DNA from: Aspidiotus rigidus
Taxonomy: Eukaryota > Arthropoda > Insecta > Hemiptera > Diaspididae
DNA length: 64,000 bases
Assembly: GCA_035079385.1 (NCBI GenBank)
Contig: JAVHKY010000004.1
Location: forward strand, 19,313,001 to 19,377,000
Direction: 5' to 3'
Under the pieces are notes generated by a model. That model made no database searches. It saw only the letters and a list, made by a program, of their open reading frames with translations, and was not told the origin of the DNA. The position numbers and the translations under genes are program-made. Position 1 is the stretch's first letter. Each line of letters starts with the position of its first letter. Positions 1 to 11,648 of this stretch are shown here, piece by piece.

Positions 1-715
1 TAGATAGCTCGAGAGTCGAAATTTTTCCAAGTCCCCCTCCGATCATATATAGCTCGAGAGTCGAAATTTGTCTAAGACCCCTCCTATCATATATAGCTCG
101 AGAGCTGAAATTTTTTCCAAGTCCCCCCCCCCCCCCCCTATCATATAAGGCTCGAGAGTCGAAATTTTTTCCAAGTCCCCCTCCTATCATACATAGCTCG
201 AGAGTCGAAATTTCTCTAAGACCCCTCCTATCATATATAGCTCGAGAGTCAAATTTTTTTCCAAGTTCCCCTGCTATCATATATAGCTCGAGAGTCGAAA
301 TTTTTCTAAGACCCCTCCTATCATATATAGCTCGAGAGTCAAAATTTTTTCCAAGTCCCCCTCCTATCATATATAGCTTGAGAGTCAAATTTTCTCCAAG
401 GCCCTTCCTATCATATATAGCTCGAGAGTCAAAATTTTTTCCAAGTCCCCCTCGTATCATATATAGCTCGAGAGTCGAAATTTTTCCAAGGCCCTTCCTA
501 TCATATATAGCTCGAGAGTCGAAATTTTTTGTAAGTCCCCCTCCTATTATATATAGTTCGAGAGTCGAAAATTTTTGTAAGTACCCCTTCTATCATATAT
601 AGCTCGAGAGTTGAAATTTTTTCCAAGTCCCCTCCTATCATATGTAGCTCGAGAGTCGAAATTTTTCCAAGTCGCTCTCCTATCATATATGACTCGAGAG
701 TCGAAATTTTTCTAA
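1..715. repeat. 45-bp satellite array
   Basis: Tandem array of an approximately 45-bp unit built around GCTCGAGAGTCGAAATTT and ending TCCTATCATATA. Neighbouring units differ in a short block: some read CCAAGTCCCC and others CTAAGACCCC or CCAAGGCCCT. In places these alternate, which suggests a dimeric higher-order unit. The array is cut by the window start. The same unit recurs at about 6.1, 19.3-20.6, 24.0, 29.4 and 59.4-62.5 kb, so it is the internal variable-number repeat of a dispersed element rather than a single-locus satellite. Small ORFs in it are translations of the repeat, not genes. Confidence 0.93.
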
Positions 716-806
716 GTTGTTCGCTGGACGGCGGACGGCGGACACCAGACGGCAAACGGCAAATTTCTCAAAAAGCCCCCCATAAAATAGGTTTGCTGTT
801 AAAATT
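716..806 (+). mobile_element. Terminal block of satellite-bearing element
   Basis: Directly after the array comes a GC-rich run of GGACGGCGGACGGCGGAC type, then AAATTTCTCAAAAAGCCCCCCATAAAA and a diverged GGTTTGCTGTTAAAATTT. The same block closes the better preserved copies near 6.2 and 62.5 kb, where it ends in CATAAAACAGGTTCCCTG. This is the downstream end of one element copy whose upstream end lies outside the window. Confidence 0.75.
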
Positions 807-1895
807 TATTGTATCAGTTCCCGTCGTGCTCATTCAGTTTCATTTTTTCATTGGTTCCAAATCTAGTTCAAGGACTTTAAAAATTCTAGAAGGTGACCAT
901 AGGCAACTGAAGAAGGGTTGGAGCTCTGATTTAGTTCGAAGACTTGAAAAATGTTGTGTACAAAGCTATAATTATATTTTTGTTTGGAAGGGTGAGAGCT
1001 CCAGATCAGGATGAGGGCTTGGGCACGCGGGCTCGGACTTTGGCTGAAAAGTGGGAAAAATGTTTTCAAAAGTGACCCGGTTGTAGGGGGGATGTGGAGT
1101 ACCTCTGACTTGGTTTTTGGAGGAATATTTTTAGAATATTGTGATATGATCTAGTTTAAGAGACTTGACAAAATGCACTTAACCTCTCGAAGGAAGAGGG
1201 GGTATTTCGTTTGAAGATGACCATAGATATCCGAGAAGTGAACTTTCAATCTAGTTGAAGTTTTGAAAAAAAAATTGACTTCCAAACTCCATTACTTTTG
1301 GGTTGGAGATTTCACTGATGGCCTCAACAAATGTCTTGAGAAGTGATACCCATACATCTTATCAGACCCTTTTAGCAGCGAGCGAATGGAGCTGCGAGGT
1401 TTTTAGACATCATTTTGGATACCGAATAGATGCACAAAATCAATGTCCCAACCTATGCTTTCTGACCGTTCAATAATTTTAAAAATCGCTGACCTCCGAA
1501 ATGAAGACGGTACTGAAAAAAGAATTGACAAACTATTACGCATAATGAGGATTTTTATTCGAGTACATTTTTTAATTAGATGAAAACTTGATACCTCAAT
1601 TTACAATCTACCTTAAATTCTCTTAATACTATATATAAGAATAATTTATTGTATCGTTCTGTAACTGACGCTAATCATTTCGAGTTCATTTAGGTTCAAT
1701 GAGCACAATTACGTGGAGGGCGAGAGGGGTGGAAAATCGGATTTAATAGGTTAAATAGACGGCGAGTTCACTCAATTTCTTCGTTTCTGATAAAAATGCA
1801 GCTGTACGTTACTTGCTAATTCTTGTTACACACTAGACGCTTTTGTGTTGACGGTGGCTATAGGTAAGACGATAAGTGATTGTGTAGAGGCTGGG

Positions 1896-1904
1896 TATAA
1901 AATA
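1896..1904 (+). promoter_or_regulatory. Possible TATA box
   Basis: TATAAAATA preceded by GGG lies about 480 bases upstream of the ATG proposed for the SLC35A-like gene, so it could be its core promoter. Such words are frequent in AT-rich DNA and no transcription start can be seen, so this is weak. Confidence 0.25.
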
Positions 1905-2383
1905 ATTGTTTGCAATCGTATATACCACGTGTTAGTCGCATAACACGCAACAGCAGTATGCAGGCACAGATTCGTCGCATTAGAACGATTAACGTGTCAA
2001 GCAGGTATCATTCGACCACAGACTTGGACACTAGATTGACTTTGGCGAGGTACGTTTTCAGTCTCAGCTCGTGGAGCGAGATCGCATCCATCGCTCGCGA
2101 GAAGATCGTGTGGTCGAAGTTCACGCTCGCGTCTTTCGTATTATCAGTCAGTTGTACAAAAGTAGCCCCAGTAGCCTGTGTACTAGGTTTAGTCTGTGCT
2201 CGTCTTATTTTAGATTCGTCAAATCGAAATCGCGAGTTAACGAAATTTTGGTACTGGTTTCATTTTTGGTGTATTTTTGTACGAAATTATAATAGTGAAT
2301 GAAAAAAAGAAGAAAATATTACGCATTTCGAGTAAAATTCAATTTAGTCTGGACGATTTGAAATTATGTAAACGCGTTTGACG

Positions 2384-2511
2384 ATGTTCTTGAAAACGGC
2401 ATCTATAAATGGTGACGACGTAGAAGGTGCTAAAGGTTGTGAAAAGTTTAGTTTATGTTGCTACAGAAAGGACGGTAAATACACGGAGGAAGCGGATAAT
2501 AACAATGAAGA
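2384..2511 (+). CDS. SLC35A-like transporter, proposed exon 1
   Basis: A short open segment of 42 codons plus two bases, beginning at an ATG and running into a good splice donor (GA|GTGAGTAAA). It encodes a hydrophilic N-terminal tail ending in a run rich in Asp, Asn and Glu. It ends in phase 2. The acceptor before the transporter exon at 22168 supplies the one missing base, giving Glu, and continues into a Glu/Lys-rich stretch and then the first membrane segment with no stop. Family members carry a hydrophilic cytosolic N-terminus before the first helix, so the join is plausible. The evidence is ORF, donor and phase only; an unseen middle exon is possible. Confidence 0.6.
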
Positions 2512-4715
2512 GTGAGTAAACTGTTTTTAGTACTTTCTGTGTGTACTCGAATCCCTCTCTCACCCAAGTCGTGTTCGAGGATGTTTGTTTAGAAGGACCA
2601 ACGGTTAAAGAGAGTTACATCTTTTTGATTTGAATCACTTTCTGTTATTTTGTGTTATGGAAAACGCATCAGTCCTCATTTTAAAGTGCATGCATTGAAA
2701 AATTGTACGCGTTGTCCTTCACTTCTTTTTCAAAGAAAAAGAAAAATGATGAAATTGAGAAAAATTCTTCGTTTCGCATGTACAATTAATCCATTATTTT
2801 TGTCCTTGAAAGCTGCATTACAAACAAGTATATATCCTGGATTGTTGCAATGATTCTATTCCCTTCATACTTAAAGTTGCCCATGCTGAACCATTGCGCG
2901 TTTCTAGGAGTTGTAGTGGAATACGAGTAAGTGACATCAAAAAAGAGACGTAGTAATTATCATAGATTTCTGGGCTCACCAACAAAGTTTTTCAAAAAAT
3001 ATCAACAGAATCTGAGTCACAGATAAGATCTAGTATAATATTCTAGCCCGGGTCTAGACAGTTTTCTATTTTTAAATCTTTTTAAAGGTTCTTACATTGT
3101 GAGTACATTGAGATAAAGAAACGTGCCGGCTTCTTGTACATTTTAACGAAATATTACTCAACGTGAAAATTCTCATTATCATGTACTCTTGCCTGTATGT
3201 CGTGTCATCTGATTAAACAATCGTTTGCTCTCTCATTTATCAGTTGACCGCTTATTAACTTTTTGTATCGGTCTTCAATTGTCGCGTCTCGCTTTCCACT
3301 TGTTGTGTAACTATTCAAGTCTATTCAAAGGTTATTTGTTAGGAGAGACCTCAAAATTCGGAGTTGTATGAATCATCTAGTAAGAGTAATCCTGAGGCAG
3401 GTTCATTGCCTCGAGATAACCCTAATTGATTAAAAAAAAATAAGCAAGAATTAAGATACACGAACATGTATCCTGACTGTTGATATCTAAATTTTTCACA
3501 AGCTGACTTCCTCGAGAACGCGTTCTGTATGTTGAAATTTATCTGACAAGTTTTATAATTATGCCCTACGTTTGAGTGATAGCTCCCAACTGATTAAGTG
3601 TACTCTGTAACCGGTTATGTAGTATTCAACAGTATGTACAACATAGAACCAATCTTCAGATGTGAGCTCATAGCGATCCTCTCCTGCTTTGCACATACAA
3701 TTACTTCTCAACTGCTTCCTTCCCTTCAATATCTTCCAAACCTTTGCACTTTTTATCCTCACCCTTCTTAACTCCGAATCACATCCCTCTGAATTCTGAG
3801 TCATGAAGACCTTCCGGCTATCAACGATACTGGTCCTTTCATTGTTTCGTATTAAAAAAATATTTTTGTCTTCCATCTCACGATGAATTTGTCTCCGTAA
3901 AACAAAACACCGGTCATCTGCTGTTAGGAACTGAGTCCGCGGGGGGTGGCAACTCTTGCTTGTCAAGACACGTCGTGGCATTTTCTCGGCCCTTTCTTTG
4001 CATCAATGCAATGTAAAAAACTCGACACTTCCCCTTAACCTTCCTCCCACGATATCTCGAATAATATCTTTTCCTATTCATATGTACGAACGAATAGATC
4101 AACATCCACACCATCCATACAAACCTAAGAGCTAATCAGTTTTTTGTGGTCATACGCGGCCTCGTCTAACTTTTCTACTCCCAAATTATGTGAACCACTA
4201 ACTAGAGACCATCGAACTCGTACAACTTACAAAGAGTTCAAACTTCGAGATGTATATGAGAGATCGTAAGAAATTTTGATCTTTGAGCAAAGTGTGATGA
4301 CTGATGAATCTCTGTCCTACTCTAAGGGAGTGATTTAAACAGTAGTACAGACTGGTATTTGATGAAAAATGTCGACTTTCTTGAATAATCGATCTTAATT
4401 GATTATCAAAATTACAGAAGTCGAAATGGAAAAACAAATTCCCTGCTCGCCTCAATTGATGTAATTACTGAAAAAGACCCTACGAGCTGCAAACACAGTA
4501 AGCTGCGAGCTTTTATCAATTATGTAGGAAATTATATTGATATTTCATGATGACTGTAAATTTGTAAGGTCAAGATGGATATTTGATTGATAGAGAGTGC
4601 GGGGGGGGGGGGAGTTGTTCTTTTTCGTTCCTTTGAAAAATCAGCGGTCATTGCACTCTCTGCAATGACAGCGGAGAACTTGTAATCTTTTATATTTTCA
4701 ATTCTTTTTTTTTTT

Positions 4716-4929
4716 CTGAATAGTTGATATTTTCGAAAGTTCCCTTCTTCTATGTAACTATCGTAATTTTTCTTGACATCTCTTTTCTAGGGATTCAAAT
4801 ATAAAAATCCCCCTGATGATATCTGAATAGTTGATATTTTCGAAAGTTCCCTTCTTCTATGTAACTATCGTAATTTTTCTTGACATCTCTTTTCTAGGGA
4901 TTCAAATATAAAAATCCCCCTGATGATAT
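4716..4929. repeat. 107-bp perfect-looking tandem duplication
   Basis: Two adjacent copies of a 107-bp unit, the first starting at the CTGAATAGTTGATATTTTCG near 4716 and the second at 4823. Read by eye they are identical through AAAATCCCCCTGATGATAT, implying a recent local duplication or an assembly duplication. No coding content. Confidence 0.9.
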
Positions 4930-5384
4930 CACATTTTCCTACTTTTACTTTCCTCGTTTTTAGGGATTTTAAGTAGTGTTTGGCCATGATGACGTCACTC
5001 CAACATGCTCGTAATTCTTTGAAAACCCTCCTCTATCAGTACCTAACCATCCTCCAGGAAATTTATGACATCTCGCTCTCCCTCAACTTGCATTTCCTTC
5101 GTGACAACCAACCGAGCTTGAACTCTGTTCATAATGACAAAGACACTCTTACTTTGAGCCCAACTTCTCTTAGGTTTCATACCTAGATGAGAAGTTTAGC
5201 TTAAGACTACATAGTCAGCTTGAAGGTTTAGATCTTGACCTTCCTTTGGGCTCACCTCTAGGTACACAGATCCATAGCCCTAAATTTTAGTGGGAAACCC
5301 GCCCTTTGTTTTATTGGGGTAAGCGGGTGTATCCTTAGAAAACGTCCGCGAACACATCCCCGTCCGAGTTTTGTGTGTCCTCAT

Positions 5385-6387
5385 TAGGGCTGCCAAAAAT
5401 ATACGCCAATATTTAGAAAATATACATTTATTCTTCTCAAAATATATAAATATTATGCATTTATTTTCCGGACAAGTACAAAGCTACAAAATCGTATTGT
5501 CAAATTTTTATATTCATTGTTTTATATCTACCCCCCTATTCATTTATATTTTATTATTGCACGCTATAAAATCATGTTTTTTTTTAATTTTTAAAATCAA
5601 AACTCCTTCTTCCTTCTGTCGTCTCTGTAAATACTTTTGTACATACTGAAACTCCTTTCCACGTCGCAGGCGGTCAGTGGAGCGTATTTTTAGTAGGACA
5701 ATTCACCTGGATCCAAATTTCCCACCACATTGTCTTCTGTTTCACAAGATTTTTCTTGTCATAGTGATTTTTCAACATGCTCGTAATACCCTGACATCGT
5801 CGCGCTGCTTGTTTTTTCCTCTGTTTTCATACTTACAGTTCAAATATGCATTTATAGACCAAATATGCATTTATTCGAGGATATGCAAAAAAACGAAGGC
5901 TTCCTTAACGAAGTTGAACGAGGAACGCAGGGAACCTGTTTTATGAGTCAAATGGGATATGGTATTGAAAATTCAAGGAAGCCTAGACCTAAATAAAGCT
6001 AGTATAAAGAAGGCCTAGACCTACTCAAAGCCTATAGTGTAATATAGTTTGAGAGTCTAAATTTTTCTCGAATAGCTCGACAGTTGAAATTTTTCCAAGT
6101 CCCTTTCATATCATATATAGCTCGAGAGTCGAAATTTTTCTAAGTCCCCCTCCTATCATATATGGCTCGAGAGTCGAAATTTTTCCAAATTTTTCGCTGG
6201 ACAGCGGACGGCGCACGGCGCACGGCAAATTTCTCAAAAAGGCCCCCATAAAACAGGTTCCCTGTTAATATGTTCTTATAAATTTTATACCCTACCCCGC
6301 CTAGAGCTGAAACGCAAAAGCATTGAGTCGGTTGTACGATATAATGTTCCCGAAATTATATGTAAATGCATAAGTTTGGCAGCCCTA
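5385..6387. mobile_element. Non-autonomous hAT-type element
   Basis: Begins TAGGGCTGCCAAA and ends with the exact inverse TTTGGCAGCCCTA. It is flanked by GTCCTCAT on the left and GTCATCAT on the right, an 8-bp target duplication with one mismatch. An 8-bp duplication and a terminus of the form YAGNG are hallmarks of hAT transposons. The 1-kb body has no transposase, so it was mobilised in trans. A separate satellite-bearing element sits inside it (5905-6270), so that insertion is younger. Confidence 0.75.
5905..6270 (+). mobile_element. Satellite-bearing element, near-complete copy
   Basis: Starts in CTTCCTTAACGAAGTTGAACGAGG (contains a TTAAC/GTTAA palindrome), then CAGGGAACCTGTTTTATG. Next come a block rich in CCTAGACCTA words and about three 45-bp satellite units, then the GGACGGCG-type block and the closing CATAAAACAGGTTCCCTG. 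The opening and closing 18-mers are exact reverse complements, which defines sub-terminal inverted repeats. It has no coding capacity. It lies inside the hAT-type element at 5385-6387. Confidence 0.75.
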
Positions 6388-7458
6388 GTCATCATCTTCG
6401 GGAACTGTCTAGAGACTGGTATATTTTCTACCATCAAGTTCATTACGTATGTACATAAGATGACGTCATCAAGCTATGTTAGGCTAGATTGCACAGAAGA
6501 ATTTGTCTTGGCTGGATATCATTATGAATTTATTCTTTCAAACATAGAAGAAATAAAAATAAGACTAGCTGTTTTCCAAAGCGCCGCGAAGCTTGCGAGT
6601 TCCCCTCTGCCATTGAAAAGTTTGCCGTGGTTTCTAAATTTCTTTCATGATAGAACCTGTTTCATCGTCATCTGAAAAAAAAAAAAAAAATGGGTGCCGG
6701 GTGTCGTCCGGAAAAACGTGGCGCTTGTTCGGAGGGGAAATTGGGAAAAAATCTTCGGTCAGAGCCAAATAAATAAAGATCAAGATTTACTACACTGTAT
6801 GTTAGGTCTCCACACGTTCGTCCCCATTGTAAGCCTAGTACAAGTTTTGTATACTGTATGTTAGGCTCACTAGCTCGCAGTATATACTGTATGTTAGGTT
6901 AGATACCTCACGGTTCACTTGTGCTAGCTTTTTTTTTTGAGGGGGGGTCCCAGTGAGGATGTTTCCTCTGGGGTGGGTTTATTTCCGCCAGAAGACATTT
7001 TTAGAAGCTAGCCCTTGCAGAGAGATGATTCTCTGCAACGGGTTTATCCATCTTATGTGATATTTATATCTAGGTATGTGGTTCCATACTTAAGGGTCGC
7101 CCGCAGAGACTCGTCAAGATGACCTATGCACTGGACTGTTTTCGCTGATAATCATCTTCTCAGTTGTTCTGAATTGATCTAAACAGTGATCTCAGGGCAG
7201 CTGGGAGGAAAAAATGTAGGTTAGGGGTACAATTAGCGGGGGGGACTCCTCTACTACTATCCCTAGGAGGTGGGGTAGAGGTGTACAAATAATTACAATA
7301 ATATTTAATGTTGGTTACATGTAATAAAATTATTAACTATGTGTCGTTTAGCTCACATCTTACTCCCTTCTGGTCAAATTCAGTTCGATATTCGACATTT
7401 TTTCAGCTCTGACTCCTTCGATGATTGAAATTTTTCGAAATCCTCTTTTTATTATATA

Positions 7459-7930
7459 CCCGGGTAGGGCAAAATGATGTTACCAATCAAATGGGTTTTG
7501 GTGTGGAGTCTGCTCTAGCGCAAAAAGGCGTAACGTTAGATCCTCTAATCAAATGTGTAAAATTTGTATGTTGAATTCATCTACCACTTGAGCCTCGAAC
7601 GAACTTTCCTCGACAAAATGTGCGGAAAGATGACCAATTCGCCAAAGTTTTCAAAGTAAGAGTATAAGAATTCCCTCATTACAAAATTGTGAGTAAAATT
7701 TGAGAGCTTAAGCAATTTTTCATTTTTGAGAACCTCGGCAATTTTGGCACATTTTGGTAACTTGGCCCGAGAAAGGCGTAAAAAGTTCGGTCTTGGCTCA
7801 AATTATAGATAAAAATTGAGATACAACTTTTGTACACTAAATGTATAGATCTAACGTTCCGTGTTTTTGCACAAAAAAGAATTTAGTGTGACATCTCATT
7901 TGCACAGTGTTATCATTTTGCCCTACCCGG
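7459..7930. mobile_element. MITE with CCGGGTAGGGC ends
   Basis: The left end reads CCGGGTAGGGCAAAATGATG and the right end is its inverse, ATCATTTTGCCCTACCCGG. Both are bordered by TATA, compatible with a TA target duplication. About 470 bp with no coding capacity. The superfamily is not clear from the termini. Confidence 0.65.
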
Positions 7931-9784
7931 TATAGCCTGATAGTCAAAATTTTTAAAGATTGTCTCTTAGCGTAGCATACATGGCTCGATATTTAAAATT
8001 TTTTCATGTACAACTCCTTTTTTACCGGACGGCAAACGGCGAGACGTCAAAATTCTAGAAAAGAAAAGCTTCCCTGTTGAAATCTGAACCATCAAAAGAG
8101 TTGAAAATGTGGAAAAATTTTGAATATCGAACTAAATTAGATGACGGAAGAGTCTCAAAAAAATTTGGACTTTTCAGAACTTTAATTTTGACTCAATTCA
8201 CTATATGAAAGCCAATTCGTCACGTAGAACAGGTGCCTTGATTTCCTCTTTCAATTTTGTCGAGGAAGCCGTCGTTGTTTATTTTTTTTCCCACACACGT
8301 CACATCTATCTTGCAATCTTTGAGTATAGGAGATGTAAAAATATGAATTTAGGTAACCATTTTCAACTTTTTGATACCTACAAGCGACGACTTTGTAGTG
8401 GAAAATTTTCTTGATTCAGTACCTAATTTATATTTTCTTAGAAGATGTTTTTGAAGACCTTCTTTACGATCAAAAAACTTTTTTTCGCTTATTGAAGAAT
8501 ACTCTCAAAAAACCAGAAACGTTCTTCGGTAAAACTATCCTTCAAAGCCTCTTCGAAAATTCAAACTGTTATACTTTCGTGGTCCGTTTCATAGAGAGAG
8601 GGTCTTGGAAAGAGAAAACTAGGGTGAAATTTTTGTTTGCAACGATAATCATTTCAGCCAAATAGAAAAGTACTTTCAAGATTTTAGAAAATTTAATGTA
8701 TTGATGAAGGCAGTATTTCTGAAGGGGGATGAGTATTTGGTACTCGATAATTGAGGAACATATTTCTTTCTTTTTGATTTAGTAGGAACAGTTACTTCTC
8801 ACCTACAGGGAAAAATATGAAATAATGTTATTATGATCTTATTGCACTCTTCTACAATTCGCAAACGTCTGTTGACGACGTATAAACAAGTTGATTGGTT
8901 TCTTTGTAGGTAGACTAGGAATAGCTTGTATTGATAAAAATTTTTTCTGCTTATATGCGCCCTATTCAGCAGAATTTTCACCGTAATCTTTTAGAAATAT
9001 TAGTGTGTAAAATATTCTCGCTATTGTGGTCATCAAAAATATTATGAACCGTTTTACATGGTGTCACAATGTACTAAATCGATATTTATGTTTTGAAAAC
9101 TGATAAGAATCGCTGTAAGTACGGTATTTTTCCTTTGATGAAATGGAGTGCGAGATGTGTAAAATCTGTGGTAATTTGTTATCCTCAGTAAAAAAATATT
9201 TTTCGTTTGTTTTATGATGTGCGAAATTCGAGTTTTACTGCCGAGCTTGTTCACTGCTAGAGCTGAGCATTATTATTGCAGATGTATTATCTCGCCGATT
9301 TTTTATGGGTTTGCGTTGCTCATTATTCAGAGAGATGTAAAATGATCGATAGCGTGCACCATTATCCTTATACTGAACTGTAATCAATAATTTATTTCAA
9401 TAATATCATGTTATTCCTGAGGTGTGAAATATTTTCTGTGCGACTATAGGAGAAATAGAAACTAAATTCGCATATCCTTATATGTGTTCATGATTCTGAT
9501 TTACTTCAGGGAGTCGAATAATTTTTGATTTTCGATTTTCGATTTATATACCTACTCAGGAAAATTCGTATCAATAAGCTATGTACCTATTTTAGGAGGT
9601 AACCTGGAAATATTTCGAACATCGAGCTATACATAGAAGGAGGGGCTTCCATTAGTGTGTATGAGCTGGGTGTATATGTCGGAAATTTCTACCAAATAAT
9701 CGATCCTAAATGATTATATCGAAATCGAAAACTTCCTCCGTAAAACAGTTCCCTACTCGCCTGAAATTCCAGTAATTATCGACA

Positions 9785-10880
9785 AAAACGAGCTAGAACC
9801 CAATGTCCTCCTCTCCCCCTCAACTCCGTCCCTACCGCAGTTAATAACACAGTAAAGACCCTCGGCTTCCGCTTTCACTTCAAACACTAGAAATTAAAGC
9901 CAAAAACCTCAGAACTTTCAACGTTTTGAAATACCTATCCCTTCCTTCTATCGGTTGCAACCGTAAAGTTCTACTTCCCTCTGCCATACTCAAGTCCGAT
10001 CTATCCTAGATCATGGATCACCCATACGTGGACTCGCATCCTCATTACATCTCCCGCTTCTAGGTACATAGTTCAAAATTCCGCCATTTGTATCTGCACG
10101 AGTGCCCTTCGCACTAGCCCTGGTTTAAGTCTTGCCATCCAATCAGGTTATCCACCACTACATTTTCGTCGCTCCTCACCTCTGTCTTAAACTTCCTCGA
10201 GTCCCAGTTCACAACATTCTCTTGATCTCCACCTCAAATCGTTCTTCAATAACATGCTCTACTCTTGCACCCACTCCGTTTACTATGATGAAACTATTAT
10301 CAGAAGCGGCCTTGAGGATTTCGATGCCCTCTAGTGCTCGACGTTTTCTCTCAAGGCTCTCATAATGCAACAGGCAAACTCCACGATTTCGTATTTCTCG
10401 CTCTTTGATATAATGGAATCGACTCTCGTCTTCTTCCCACTAAAAATGGTCTCACTCACACCATCCATCTCAAAATTACGGACGAATAGATCACACTCCG
10501 GCAAAATCAAATCTCATCAAACAAACCAGCCAATTAAAACAAATACCATTCGTACCGAAAATCCCGCCGTCACGAAATCTACCTCACACATCTCCGATTC
10601 GGACATACGCGACTCACACACGCTCACCTTCTTCCCAAACTTTTCCCACTCGCATGCGAACATTGTAGCCTCGACTCCCTCCTCACAATCACCCACATTT
10701 CCGCATGCCCATCTTTAGCTTCTCTCCACCACACCCACCAAATTTCACCATACTCTTGCCGATGCCCTCCCATTTATCCACAACACCATCTCTTATCTAA
10801 AATCTGCGAATTACATTCAACGTATCTACGTAAAACTCGATTCACCATCAAGCTCATAACCCGAGTGCAGTTGAGAGCTT
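9785..10880 (+). pseudogene. Decayed LINE, reverse transcriptase tail and RNase H end
   Basis: Reading across frames gives the end of a non-LTR reverse transcriptase. There is an LGFRF-like strand, then KYLSLPSIGCNRKVLL, then a stretch like ICTSALRTSPGLSLAIQSG, the conserved block after the palm domain. Near 10560-10720 the RNase H-proximal motif FGHTRLTHAHLLPK is legible. Many stops and frameshifts separate them, so the copy is dead. The LINE at 25.4-27.8 kb has the same motifs and is probably the same Jockey/I-type family. The predicted small ORFs here are pieces of it or antisense noise. Confidence 0.7.
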
Positions 10881-11081
10881 GTAAAATAAAATTTAATAAA
10901 AATCTACGTAGTTCATGGATGAGACTTTGTGAACTACGACTTCCTATGTTCCCGTAACAATAATTCGTCCCACGTTGTATTTCTTATTTTATTCATGAGT
11001 TTGGTGGTGGTGAAGTTTGGGAAAATTCATTTATATAATGAATGATGATTCCAAAAACTTGTATTCAAAAATTCCTGCTTA

Positions 11082-11648
11082 AGTGAAGCCGCTTAATGTG
11101 ATCGCTTTCGTTCGCGGTCAAAGTAATCGTAATAAACGACTGACTCTAAAATCCGGGGGTGGAAATTTCATCAAAAAGAATTTTTTTCACGTCATAATTT
11201 TTTTATTGTATGTACTGCAACACAAAATTGTAGCGCACATAATTTTTAACGTCTACATACAGAATACAAAGTTTCACTTTTTATTTGAAAAAAATTCGTT
11301 GATACGCGTTTGTTTTTTACTATCTTCAATCATTTTCTTAATGTATTTTTCGTAAGTACATATATTAATGTAAATCAAGATTTTCACCATAGCACTTGAA
11401 ACCGCGACCCAATACATCGATAGTACCCAGCATTTGTTTATGGGAAGGGGTTTTAGGAGCATTCTGTCATACAATGCCAAAAAATTCACTGCATTCAGAA
11501 GAAAAATCGATTCTATTAAACGGTTTTTTGATCACATTGGGCGGCAAAATTAGTACACATTTAGATACAGGGGGTCCGTTCCCACCCATTCTGATTCTTT
11601 TAACCAAATTATTCTATTAAGCGTGAACACATTAAGCGGCTTTCACTG
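11082..11648. mobile_element. Tigger/pogo-like MITE
   Basis: Ends AGTGAAGCCGCTTAATGTG on the left and, inverted, CACATTAAGCGGCTTTCACT on the right, followed by TA. CAGTGAAACC-type termini with CGCTTAA repeats and TA targets are characteristic of the pogo/Tigger branch of Tc1/mariner. Related GATCACATTGGGCGG and TTAAACGG words recur inside. No transposase is present. Confidence 0.6.

Noticed and set aside
1..715. CRISPR-like regularly spaced repeats
   Set aside because: The whole 45-bp unit is repeated with no unique spacers, in eukaryotic DNA. It is satellite.
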